The position numbers were made by a program, and so were the translations under genes. A stretch of DNA of 64,000 nucleotides, from contig CM053252.1 of NCBI GenBank assembly GCA_028583405.1, positions 41,627,697 to 41,691,696 on the forward strand. Direction: 5' to 3'. This document shows positions 14,801-28,401 of this stretch, piece by piece; position 1 is the stretch's first letter, and every line of letters starts with the position of its first letter. The notes beneath the pieces were generated by a model that did not search any database, was not told where the DNA came from, and saw only the letters and a program-made list of their open reading frames with translations. Source of the DNA: Pogonophryne albipinna (lineage: Eukaryota > Chordata > Actinopteri > Perciformes > Artedidraconidae).

Positions 14801-17800
14801 AAGAAATCGTTGAATCAAAAATTATTATTTTTTTCATTTTAATTTTCAGGGGGGCCACAGGGGTGTCCAAAGTCAGTGGAATTTAGCGATCACAACGAAA
14901 ACGGCCAGAAAATGAACGTTATTAAGGGCTGTAAATATAATAAGTCTATCTCTAAAATGGACAACATTGTTAGGAGATTTAAACTATACAGCGATTCTGC
15001 ACTGCGGTCACTCAGCTGCTCTTCATTTTTTTTTTACAAATATTTTTTACCACAAGTTCTTAATAAAACGGACACTGTTGGACTCGGTATTAGTTTAAAA
15101 TAAAAAAAATTATTTTATGGAAAATGAGCAATATATTACGACTGAGTATTAGGGCCACACCTTAGGAAAAAAAAAACAGAGAAATTTCGAGAATAAAGTT
15201 GTAATAATACGAGAATAAAGTCATAGTTACGAGAATAAAGTCGTAACATTACGAGAATAAAGTCATAATTACGAGAATAAAGTCGTAATGTTACGAGAAT
15301 AAAGTAATAATTACGAGATTAAAGTCGTAGTTTCATAAGTGACTTGAGAAGCGGACTTGGAGGAAATTGTCTACTTTCTGCAGGAGGAAATGGCTGGTTC
15401 TGGTCGACTACATTACATTACATTTAGCTGACGCTTTTATCCAAAGCGACTTACAATAAGTGCATTCGACCAACAAGATACAAACTTGAAGAAAACAGAA
15501 TCATATAAGTACATCAGGTTTCATAGAGCTAAAACATTTCAAGTGCTACTCAACTGACTTTAGATAAGCCAGTCCTTTATTAGTATATAAGTGCTTTGTT
15601 AGCAATTCTTTGTTAGTAATTCTATCGCTCGAAGTGGAGTCGAAAGAGATGAGTTTTCAGTCTGCGCCGGAAGATGTGTAAGCTTTCTGCTGTCCTGATT
15701 TCAATGGGGAGCTCATTCCGATTCCACTACAAGGCTATCGTTCGACTCCTTCTGGATCCAAAGCCTTGATTACAAGTCTCATCGTTTCTTGTGAAACAAC
15801 AAATCCCCTTTGAACAGCTCGTAGATGTAACCAACGATAGCCTTGTAGTCGGCCAGAACCAGCCATTTCCTCCGGCAGAAAGGAGACGATCTCCTCCAAG
15901 TCCGTTTGGTTCTTTCTTCGATATAATAGACATAGTGTCTTGCACAACCTTTTCAAAGTTCTAATACTTATGATAATCTGATGCTGATGTGCCAAAAGAA
16001 AGCTAAACTAAAGTACTGCTTCACAAGATGCTCCACATTCCTCATTTTATTGCAGGACGCTGCTGTTGTCTCCTTCTCAAGTCACTTATGAAACTACGAC
16101 TTTAATCTCGTAATTATGACTTTATTCTCGTAACATTACGACTTTATTCTCGTAATATTACGACTTTATTCTCGTAATTATGACTTTATTCTCGTAATAT
16201 TACGACTTTAAGTGTGGCCCTAATAAAAAGATAATAAATTATAATTGTAAAAAAAGGAAAAAAGTAATGTAAAGTGTTTTTCATGATAAAAAAAAGACTT
16301 GCTCATCTTACTGTATATGCTGAATTGGCCTAACAGGAAACCACTGGCCTAACAGCAAATGTCTATATCCTGTGTTGGCCTAACTTGCTCATCTGTGTGC
16401 AACTTCGGGCTGAATGCCATGCATTAAAGCTGCTTTATGAATTATTATCACTCTTTCACTCTGAGACTCATAAGGCAGTACTAGATTTAGTAATATTACC
16501 ACGAATCTAGCCATTTATTTAGCATATTTTATTGGAAAACATCTCTGAATCTCTGAAAAGGTCGTATTGCTAGTTTACCATAAAAGGCCAAATCGACCGA
16601 TTGGTTGAGCATATTTTCCAAAAAATAATTACACCCTTGTTAAAACTTTTTTTGTGCATCTAGTTATCTAATTATGTTCATTCAGTGCTCTGACACTAAA
16701 ATATGTCAAAAATGACATGGTTACCTTACAAAAGTTGACCAAAAAGAGTGATTTCTGCAGCAGTGATTTTTAGCATGCCAACTTCCTCAGTTAAAGCTAG
16801 TAGAAGGGCTTTCTATTTGAACCACAGTGACATCTAGAGGTTGTTTTGTGCATAACATGTCAACCAAACGGTAGAGCTGGCTGAATCAGATGGAGTTCAA
16901 CTTTTTTTTTTTTTTTTTAAACAAGATATCAAGACACAAAATGAGCTCTACCAAATGGTGGCGCTGGCTGTTAAAGGGTTACAAATATTCTTCAATTGCA
17001 GTATTTTATTTTAAAAGTGCTCAGAAAGACTGCATCAACGATATGCTATATATACAGTCGGGCAAAAAAGTATTTAGTCAGCCACCAATTGTGCAAGTTC
17101 TCCCACTTAAAAAGATGAGAGGCCTGTAATTTTCATCCTAGGTACACTTCAACTATGAGAGACAGAATGGGGGGAAAGAATCCAGGAAATCACATTGTAG
17201 GATTTTTAATGAATGAATTGGTAAATTCCTCGGTAAAATAAGTATTTGGTCACCTACAAACAAACAAGATTTCTGGCTCTCACAGACCTGTAACTTCTTC
17301 TTTAAGAGCCTCCTCTGTCCTCCACTTGTTAACTGTATTAATGGCACCTGTTTGAACTCGTTATCAGTATAAAAGACACCTGTCCACAACCTCAAACAGT
17401 CACACTCCAAACTCCACTATGACCAAGACCAAAGAGCTGTCAAAGGACACCAGAAACAAAATTGTAGACCTGCACCAGGCTGGGAAGACTGAATCTGCAA
17501 TAGGTAAGCAGCTTGGTGTGAAGAAATCAACTGTGGGAGCAATTATTAGAAAATGGAAGACATACAAGACCACTGATAATCTCCCTCGATCTGGGGCTCC
17601 ACGCAAGATCTCACCCCGTGGGGTCAAAATGATCAGGACCTAGTCAATGACCTGCAGAGAGCTGGGACCAAAGTAACAAAGGCTACCATCAGTAACACAC
17701 TACGCCGCCAGGGACTCAAATCCTGCAGTGCCAGACGTGTCCCCCTGCTTAAGCCAGTACATGTCCAGGCCCGTCTGAAGTTTGCTAGAGAGCATTTAGA

Positions 17801-20800
17801 TGATCCAGAAGAGGATTGGGAGAATGTCATATGGTCAGATGAAACCAAAATAGAACTTTTTGGTAAAAACTCAACTAGACGTGTTTGGAGGAGAAAGAAT
17901 GCTGAGTTGCATCCAAAGAACACCATACCTACTGTGAAACATGGGGGTGGAAACATCATGCTTTGGGGCTGTTTTTCTGCAAAGGGACCAGGACGACTGA
18001 TCCGTGTAAAGGAAAGAATGAATGGGGCCATGTATCGTGAGATTTTGAGTGACAACCTCCTTCCATCAGCAAGGGCATTGAAGATGAAACGTGGCTGGGT
18101 CTTTCAGCATGACAATGATCCCAAACACACCGCTCGGGCAACGAAGGAGTGGCTTCGTAAGAAGCATTTAAAGGTCCTGGAGTGGCCTAGCCAGTCTCCA
18201 GATCTCAACCCCATAGAAAATCTTTGGAGGGAGTTGAAAGTCTGTGTTGCCCAGCGACAGCCCCAAAACATCACTGCTCTAGAGGAGATCTGCATGGAGG
18301 AATGGGCCAAAATACCAGCAACAGTGTGTGAAAACCTTGTGAAGACTTACAGAAAACGTTTGACCTCTGTCATTGCCAACAAAGGGTATATAACAAAGTA
18401 TTGAGATGAACTTTTGTTATTGACCAAATACTTATTTTCCACCATAATTTGCAAATAAATTCTTTAAAAATCAGACAATGTGATTTTCTGGATTTCTTTT
18501 TCTCAATCTGTCTCTCATAGTTGAAGTGTACCTAGGATGAAAATTACAGGCCTCTCTCATCTTTTGAAGTGGGAGAACTTGCACAATTGATGGCTGACTA
18601 AATACTTTTTTGCCCCACTGTATATAATATGAATATTTGTATTAACTTCAACCAAAGTCAATTTAAATATCGGGCAAAAATGGGTTAATTGCCATAGATG
18701 TGGTGTTAGATATAGTTTATGTTCAATTTCAACTATTTTAGGCAGAAAAACGTCTATTGACTAAAGTTTAAACGCTTTTTAATAATTGACTATTTAGAAA
18801 GGTTTTTGTGAGAAATAATTTCAAAAATAAACTTTTTTCTTCCTTTTGTATTTAAATTTGAAATGTTTGCACCAAACATTATTAATTTATACATTTTTAT
18901 CAATTGTTTAAAATTATGAATCCATTTATTTGTATTGTAGTTCCTTGAGGCTGGGGAAGATATCCAGCATGTAGTTCAACATACAAATGTTCTAATCAGG
19001 GTTCATACACTTTTTCACCAATGCTTCTCCATGACTTCTCCATGACCTTTACCTAATTTTCCATGACCAAAAACATTACTCTTTCTCAGCGGTACCACTG
19101 AAAATGGTTTATTTGAACATGGAACAGGAAAATAAGGTCTGCATATGAAACATGTTGTGCCTATCTAAAACAAATCCAATAGTAGGCTTACTAGCTTCTA
19201 CACGCTAAAGCAACTAAAATCTCTCACCAGCAAAATACCTCGTCAGTTAAATGTCATTTTATGTTTCATTACTATACGATACAGTATTTATTATCATTAT
19301 AGTATTACTATTTTGGCGATTAGATAAAATATAAATTATATTTGATGCAATTTTAGTCACATTTCCAAAACTTTGGGAAAAATATTGTTTTCCATAACTT
19401 TTTTTTAATTTTTTTAGAAAACTTTATTTTATATTATTTGGGCAGTACATGATATACACAAGTTACATGAATACACATAAAACACAATGAATAAATATAT
19501 AAATAACATAAAGAGAGCACGTTTATATTCCAATGAGACTCAGCTCAGTCACAGACTCAAAACGCCCCATGGCTGAGTCTGGGATTTGTCCAGGGTTTTT
19601 CTTCTCCTTAGTTCAGTAAGTATTTGTTTCACGATGGTGCCACTGTTTATGATCGTCTGATTTAGTATCATTTTGCACCTTGTTTTCCAGATCTTCATAC
19701 ATGTGATACAAATTACCAGCTGAAAAATGTCCCTGTGTTTATTGTCCATCCCCTCATCCAGAATACAATACATGATTGAGATATATTCTACATTGAAGTC
19801 TAACCCGATGCCCCGTAGGAGCGACCACACCTCCTGGGCTCTGTAGCAGTCCATGAGGAGGTGCTGTAAAGTCTCGTCCTCCTCACAGTTAATCATGGGG
19901 CAAGTTCTAGTTTTCACATAGCAGCTCTGTTGACTGATATCAGCCACCTCACGTCTCTCATGCTCTCCGATAACTGTTTACTTTTTACTAATTTAAAGAC
20001 TTTGTTACCTTCGTCAGGTGTTAGGTTTTTGTATGCAATAACACCTCCATATTTGAAATCGTTTATCATTTTAAAAATGACTCTATTCGGTAGTCCGATC
20101 CAATCAATCTCTAAATGCTGAACTTCAGTTGTGAAGTCACCATAAACTAACTTGTAATATGGTCCATTTCTAGCTCTGCCTCTTCTTTTCTTCCATCCCA
20201 TTTCTCCATCCTCAACCCAAGGTGCTTTCCTATCGATTGCAGCCGAGATGTTTTTTACAAAGGTAATGTTTAGTTTAATGCCCAGGTCTATGGCTCCCAG
20301 GCCTCCATATTCCCTACTCTTAAATAACAAATTACGTTTAGCAACCTCCCTTGTTGTACCCCACACCAAATTGACACACTGTTTGTTTAATTGCATAATT
20401 ATTTGCGCTGGTGGGGGGAAGATGTTTGCTAGAAAAAGGATCTTGCTGAGTATGAATGATTTTATTATGTTTATTCTTGATTTATAATTTGTATTTTTAT
20501 TCTCCCAGTGTTTAACTTGTTCTTTGACTTCAATAAGTTTGTTCTCCCAATTGAGTTCAGCACAGTTGTCGCTACAAATAGTTATTCCAAGTATTTTAAT
20601 GTATTTTTTCACTTGAATGTTAATGTGACATTTGGCATCGTCGGTGCCGATCCAAACACCTTCAGTTTTGCTGTGGTTTAATTTAGCTCCTGATGCCAAT
20701 TCATATAGGTTTAGGTGGTTTGTTAGAACATCCATTTCCTGTTGGTTTTTTATTATAACAGTGACATCGTCTGCATAGGCGATGGCAGTTATTTTGGGCG

Positions 20801-23800
20801 CATGGCCAACTGGTGTTCCTGATATGAACCGGTCATTGTTTATTATTTTAATGAATGGACTTATGGCTAGCACGTACAGAGCTGCGCTCAGAGGGCACCC
20901 CTGCTTAACCCCTCTCTCAACATTGAATGCATTTGTTAACACACCATTTACATTTACACAGACACAAGATTTAAAATACAGACACTTAATCATGTTTATG
21001 AAGGCTTCAGGAGATCCGTAGGCCTTCATCACCGACCATAAGTAATCCCTGGATAAATAGTCGAAGGCTTTTTTTTGATCAAGTCCAATAATAAAAAAAC
21101 CTTTTTCTTCTTTTGGCTTATTTATGATTTCTCTTAAAATGGATAAGTTGTCCCACATAAGGCGAGCTTTTATATCACATGTTTGCTCCTTATCTATTAT
21201 TGTATCTAATATATCTGTTAATCTATTCATTATTATTTTTGCTAGTTTCTTATAATCAGTATTCATTATAGTTAAATGTCTGTAATTATCTATATCAGTT
21301 TCATCGTTTTTTTTATATAGTAGAGTCAAGACACCTTCATAAAATGAGTCCCCCATACAACCACTGCTGAGACCTTCATTAAACATAGAGGTCAGTAAGT
21401 TTAAAACATCATCAGATAACAGTTGATAAAACTCAGTGGGCAGGCCATCAGGACCGGGGCTCTTACCGACATTCAGCTCTTTCACCGCCTGGATCACCTC
21501 ATCTTTTCTAATCTCACCGAGAAGGAAGTCAAATTCTTGGATGTTGTACGGAGGGATTGTTCCCAACAGAGTTTTAACACAGTCCGTTTCAATGTCTATT
21601 TTTTTATATGCTTCAGAACATAAATCTCTTATCACTTCTCGTTTCTGTTTTTCATTATACACAATACAACCTTCTTGATTTTTTATACATTTGATGAATT
21701 TACTTTGAATTAGCTTTTGGTTGGTTTTAATGGCTTGAGCCAAGTTGCCTCTCTGATCTATTTCAGATGTTGTATGAATATTATATAATGACTCCCGGTT
21801 TAATTTATCAATTTCAGTTTTTAATTTAGATATATTTTCTTCTACCGTTTTAGTTTTAACTTTAATCTGCTTTAAATGAATATATTGTTTGATTAATGAT
21901 TCATATTTAATATTTTTTTGCTTTATTTAATTCTCTACATTTAAATTTGAAAAAACGTTTTAACCTCATTTTTAATGTTTCCCATAATTTGATGTCAGAG
22001 TTTGTTAAACATCTCAATTGTATTATTTTTTGTATTTCCAGTTTTAGTTCTGTTGAGACACAAGTATTTTTTAGGCACTGTGTTCAGTTTCCAGAAGCCT
22101 CTAGTGGAAGGGGCTCCGGAGGATAATGACGTTTGGACCAAAAGATGATCCGAAAAGTTATTAAAGATTGTTTTGTAGTTGGTTACAGAGAAGTGATTCG
22201 ATACATAAATCCTGTCTATACGGGTTTTAGTTGTTTTGTCATATCTCTTGAAATCCATTCCAGCGGGATTCAGAGAGCGACAGACATCGATTAGGCCTGC
22301 ATCGCTGCAGATTTCTTTCAACAGCTTTCCTTCCGCCCTCAGTTTATAATATAAATTATATTTGATGCAATTTTAGTCACATTTCCAAAACTTTGGGAAA
22401 AATATTGTTTTCCATAACTTTTCCAGGGCCTGGAATTAGCATTTTGAATTTCCATGACTTTTCCAGGTTTTTAATGACCGTAAGAACCCTGTCTAATACA
22501 AGTAAGTATAAGTATAATGGAAAAGTAAGTATAATATGTTTCATAGGAGGATGTGGAATTATTTTCTCTCACCTTGTAATTACACAATCAAACAATCTAT
22601 AATTTAGCTCTGGCCTTTACTCACAAAAAAACCTTTAGTTGAATTGGACACATTTTTCGAAGGTCTATTGACTGACATGCAATGACTGGGACTGATGGAA
22701 GAATCTGAGAGGAATGAACTAGGAGCAGAGAAATAATCATATTTTAAAAGACAGCAGCTTCATAAGAGGCCAACAAGAGTGACAGAGTGTGTCAGTGTGC
22801 TGAAGGATAGACCAGCTATCCAGGCCAGTCTCTAAAGACTTTCCATGGTGTAAAATGCTGCTGCTGGAGTACTGACTGGAAGTATTGCTGATATCAAGTC
22901 TACCATCCTCTTAAAATACTTTGTCCAACAATATAAGTCTCATGAAGAAAGGTGTTTTAACGCTTATTCAAAATAGTAGAGAAACATGCATTCTTGTTCT
23001 CAGGAGGGGACATTGACAGAGGATTACTCAAAAAGTACACAGTAAAAGTACTTCATAGTATTTGTGGGAGTAGTTTCACCAGTAGGCCTACTGAGTCCAA
23101 CAGGATCAATCTCACGAAGAACTAATGGCAAAACAAACATTTTTTTCTCTCATCAAACTCATCAAACTAGAAGTGGCTTGATTTTATTCTCAGGAGGGGA
23201 CTTTGACAGAGGATTTCAACAACAACACTACTGAGTCCAGCAGTATCAATATCATTAAGAACTAATGGTAAAATTGTCTTTTTATCACTCATCAAAGATA
23301 GCAGAAAAACATGCAGTGTACTCAGGATGGGAATTTGACAGAGGATTACTAAAAAAGTACACAGTAAAAGTAATTCAATTTATTGTTGGTAGTCGTCAAA
23401 ATAATACTGAGTCCAACAGTGTCAGTTTTATTAAGAACTTGCGGTAACAAATATTTGTAAAACGAAAATGAAGAGCAGCTGATTTGAAAAGACAAAGTGG
23501 AGAGATGGCTGAGTGACCGCAGTGCAGAATCGCTGTTTAAATCTCCTAACAATGTTGTCCATTTTAGACATAGACTTATTATATTTACAGCCCTTAATAA
23601 CATTCTTTTTCTGGCCGTTTTCGTTGTGATCGCTAAATTCCACTTGTTTCCCCTTGTTTATAATATTATCACCGTTCCAAGCAAACGAGTGCTTTTGTTT
23701 TGAAATCACTTCCGCGAGTTTCGCGGCCCCCCCTCGCTACAATGACCATTAGACCATTTAGTAAGGTAACAAACAAAAAGCAAAAACGCCTCTCAGACGC

Positions 23801-26800
23801 TCTTCCGTTTACTTGTTTAATAAAGAAAAACAAATGGTTCGTAGATACACGGGCCCTTTCTCATTTCATCAAATCCCCCTCCTCGGTCCTCCGGTAGTGA
23901 CCCGGAAATGAATTTCAGCGCGCCATGTTGAAGGACATGTAGGTTGCGGTCGGATAGTTTAAAAATCAGCTCCTAAGTTCTAACATTATCTCCTATTCCT
24001 TGACCTCTGAGTGAAATGTCACGGGGTTAAGGGATAGTGGATAGGAGAATTCAAAAGGACTTAGGAGAAGAGACTGCGGTACTTTAGAGAATCGACTGCA
24101 CTTTCACTATCCGACGTGTTTATGATGCGCCAGCGGACGTCATGAATGTGCGTCTGCTGCTGTGGGGAAACTATGGAAACTACAGTTTTCTATACAGCGG
24201 ACTACAACATGGATGTTTAATAAGAACGAGGGACTACTGTAAACTCATCTAGAGACTCTGCACCGTGCTCTGATGCTGTTGCTTTATGCTTTATGAACGT
24301 GGACAACAGAGAAACATATTCTTCATGACCAAAGTTGGAATTGAAATAAAAAAGGAAAGTGAAACTTATGCTCGTCACCCTCTCCCTCCGGTCCACATTA
24401 ATACAAATGATCCCAATACGTATGATTGTATGAAAATATCTTAAAATCAATACAAATGTATTTATTATAAACGTTAGTCCTTAACATCTATCACTGTGTA
24501 TATCACCATTCAAACATCTTTTAAAAGTTGAACAAACCCCACAGCTCAGTGAAATGTTGACTTTATTTGATCATTTCAGTAAAAACTAACGTTCATATTT
24601 CTCTCTTTGATTATAATACTGATGAACGTTCAAAACAAAGCACTTTGGCAACTTACCACATACGTTTTAAAAAGCTTAATAAGCACCGTAACTTTCATGA
24701 TATAATTTCTCCGTCATAATCGATTGTTTCCGTGAACGGCCGACTGTTGTGTGACGGCAAATGCTGCGGCCACAATGCATTGTGGGGCAGCATTTTCTCC
24801 TCTCCTTTCGGTTAGGGAGGTCCAGTGGTTCCTAAGCTAAAGGAGGTTATAAAGGAAGCTTGAAACCTCCTTTCCTATCATTCTAGAGAATTGGAACGGC
24901 ACTTATCATGGCTGCCACTGAGGGACTTCCGGGTCATTTCACTCCGTTAGGAAGGTTCCTGAGCTAAATGGACTATTCGACTTCAGCCCTAGGCCCAATC
25001 CCAAACCGCCCCCTACACACTCCCCCTCCGTTTGCGCGTTCACGCGGAGGGTCCGCCATATTAAGGGCTGTTCCAAAGCAACGAGTGTGGAGCGGTGTGG
25101 AGGGGGAGTGAGCTATCAAGCCCTCAAACAGCGAGTCTGCAGCGGTGCTGACTTGAGACCGGTCTCTACCTGACCGGAGTCACGCTGTGTGTGTCCGTCA
25201 GGAAACAAGCTGTTTACAAGTAGTTCCAGCAAACATCCACTGATAAACTGCGATGTTAACAACCTCATGATAACCTCATATGTTTTTAACTTAGGATCAA
25301 ACCTGTGTTTAGTCTAGAAAAAGGTAAATGTGTGCATTTTATTATAAAGTTGTGTATATTTACAGACTGTTGCAAAAACTAAGAAGCGTATAAACATCAG
25401 GTGTAAAACTAAAAGAGATGAAACACAATGAAAGATGTTTGGAGTTTTATTTGAGTTATTCATTTAAACTTTTTGTCTAAGAGATGCTGATTTTAAACCG
25501 TTGTTACATCCAGTTACGGCATTTCCTGTTTCAGCCGGAGAGAGGGGAGGCCGTCCCAAAGCTTGCTGCTGTATTTACTCCCTCCATCTGACAGGAGGGA
25601 GCCTCGTTGAGCTGCGAGTGTGGCTACAGACGGAGTTCACTCCGTCACGGAGGGGTAGGGTCGAGGAAGTGGTTTGGGATTGGGCCCTCATTTCTCTAAA
25701 TGCACATCGAGGACCGAGGATCGAGCGTCGAGGGCCCTGTCTCAGGTCGACTATTTTCATTTCCTCGGTCTCGGTCTCACCGGAAGTTGATTTGTCTGCG
25801 CCATCTTGAGTAGCGTCCCATGGCTCTTATTTCTGCCGGAGGAGCGAGGAGCGATAATGGAGGAGCTATAATCGAGGAACCATCAGACCATCCTTCGATG
25901 AAATCCTCAGACACTCGCCCCGCCCCCTTACTTTGTATCGCTCACTGATTGGACGATGCAGTGCATGCACTGATCTGATGCTTCTTGACATGAGAGCCGT
26001 TTCCCAGCGGAGTGAAGAAAATACATGAACCTCACGGGACTCACTCCTCAGTTTATACCGTGTTTTGTTTCAATTCATGTATCATTTAGTTACAAATATG
26101 TGATATATCTGAACAACAAAGTGGTCAAAAATCATTTTATTCATTTTTTGGAAACATTTTCATGATCGCTTTTTTCGTTTTACATTTTCATTTATTGTCA
26201 TTTCCATTCAGTCAGTCATTAAGTGCTATTTAAAATGTTAATGTGCTACATATCCACACAAACAAACAAAGTGTGCAATCCAATGAATGTTAATCTAACT
26301 GGGTTTTGATAGATAACATATCTCTTTTTCTTCTCTCAATTATTTTATTTCTATTGTGCACTCTAATCAATATTAATCAAACTATTGTTCGTTTATACAT
26401 TTTAAGAATGGCGTTTATCTTTTTTGAGAATGAGTTTTTATTTAATTGTATTTATTGGGGTCTACAACAGATGATACAAATGTTTGTGTCAGTAAATGTG
26501 TACTAAGTGTGTGTGGAAATAACGGGGACAGAGCTGCTGTCAGACGATCAGCTGTGCAGCGTCATCACAAACGGACGTCGCTTCACGTGACGCTCCGGAG
26601 GAAAGGACGTCCCATTGCTCTTGAAACTCATTTCCCTGCTTCTCGTGGTTTCCTTGCGTCCCTCCATGCTTCCCTGGTGGGAGGGACTAGTCACAGGAAA
26701 ACGACGCAAGTGAGGGACGCAAGGAATCCATTTAACCGACCTGAGACGGGGCCGAGGAGGCTCTCTGGAGGAGCTCTAACCGAGGATACACTGATGGGTC

Positions 26801-27518
26801 CTCCACGGTCCTCCACGGCTCCTTCGTGGATGCATTTCCGGGAACAGAGATGTTTCAAAGAGGCGTGACGCACGGCCGGACTTATCTCAGCCAATGACAG
26901 CTCTGCATGCATCTCCTGGATATTATTTTATTAACTGCTTTCATCGCGACGCGATGTTTCCAGAGAGAACAGCTGTGAGGTCCCTGCAGAAAGCAGAGTA
27001 GTGTGTAGAATGTATATCACTCAGTATAACAGGCCTACATTACTCTCTTTATTTGCTTTAGTTTAGTAGATATCTACAAACAAAGAGTCCATATTTTTCT
27101 AAAACCATTTAGTGCTTCACATAATAAAATACACAACGGCTGTAGCCTGATTATGCTTTAGGAGCTGTCGGTGTGTGTGGTACAGTGTGTAGGTGTGTGT
27201 GTGGTACAGTGTGTAGGTGTGTGTGTGGTACAGTGTGTAGGTGTGTGTGGTACAGTGTGTAGGTGTGTGTTGTACAGTGTGTAGGTGTGTGTGGTACAGT
27301 GTGTGCGTAGATGCAGCGGACAGACAGGTCTCAGTTAGTTTGGTGTCCTCTGCTTACTTTTAATACTTGTAAATAAAAATGTTGGCCCGTAATTTATTTT
27401 CCTCATTGTAGCGACCAGAGAGGGGGGGGGGATATATCCAATCTCTGATAGTGTTACGTTATTATGAGAGTGCTCTGTTTGATTCTGAAATTGTATATTT
27501 ATGTAAATGTATATATAC

Positions 27519-27556
<38 letters not shown>

Positions 27557-28319
27557 GCATCTGTAGTCTGTTATTGTCTCATTATTCCGCACTGTGAATG
27601 AATCAAAGTAAATATATAAGTCGTCATGAACACATCTGTCCATCAGACAGAGGGCTGCTGTGCCTCCTGTCATCATTAATGGACGTCTCTTTAAAATGAC
27701 CGCTCAGAGGAGAGGAGTTCTCATTTCTCTAACCGCCTGCTGCTTCCCCTCCTCTCTCCTCGGCTCCCCTCCTCGGCTCCTCCGCTCGCATCTCCTGTGG
27801 GCGGGACTAAGTCTCGAGGATAGGAGTCGAGGAGGGGAGTCGAGGAGGGGAGTTAGAGAAATGAGAAAGGGTCACGGATTCATCTCCCTCCATCATGTTG
27901 ATTTTAATCCGAAGTTCTGAACATGAGCCCGCCCCGCTCGACCTTCTGAGCCAATCACAGCGCGATAATGACCTGCCTTCCGTTTCAACCATACTCCTTC
28001 CGTTTCCACTATACTTTCTCTCACACATACATACATTCTTCTCTTGCATACACATATTGTCTTCATACATACATACATTCTTCTCTTGCATACATACATT
28101 GTCTTCATACATGCATATATTATTTATAATATTAAATGTAAACATTGAATGAATGTGCATGAGAGCAAAATGTATAAATATGAGCATTAAAATATATGAA
28201 TATGAGAGTGTAAATATATATACGTGTGTGAGAGTGAATATATATGTATGTAAAAGGAGAATGTATGTGCGTGAGAGGACCAGTATGAATTACGGCCTGT
28301 ACGGCCCCTCGTACTATTG

Positions 28320-28401
<82 letters not shown>

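Larger units (their letters stand above)
15150..16222. mobile_element. Foldback-type DNA element with repeated ACGAGAATAAAGT ends
   Basis: It is bounded by tagggccacac and gtgtggcccta. Each end is an array of 12-18-bp units (acgagaataaagtcgta on the left, complement on the right). The arms continue inward through cataagtgacttgagaag and an ggaggaaatggctggttc block, giving inverted arms of about 260 nt. The left arm is broken at about 15409 by another insertion. No clear target duplication. Confidence 0.8.
19403..22347 (-). mobile_element. 5'-truncated Tx1/L1-clade LINE with 75-bp flanking duplication
   Basis: On the minus strand it carries the C-terminal part of an AP endonuclease, reverse transcriptase and a zinc-knuckle C-terminus, and ends in an A-rich tail at about 19403. 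The flanks 19328-19402 and 22348-22422 are identical 75-nt copies of hAT sequence. The duplication therefore marks the insertion. Family assignment rests on RT motifs. Confidence 0.85.
18997..22491. mobile_element. hAT element (CAGGGTTC family) hosting a LINE
   Basis: It starts cagggttcatacac and ends gtaagaaccctg, with ctccatgacctttac / tttccatgacttttcc subterminal motifs. The flanks share TCTAAT (18991-18996 and 22492-22497), an imperfect version of an 8-bp duplication. Nearly all the interior is the LINE 19403-22347. Confidence 0.75.

Noticed and set aside
25501..26868. Open frames of 100-140 codons suggesting a gene
   Set aside because: They lie in GA/TC-rich repeat sequence with inverted ends, with no splice context and no recognised domain.
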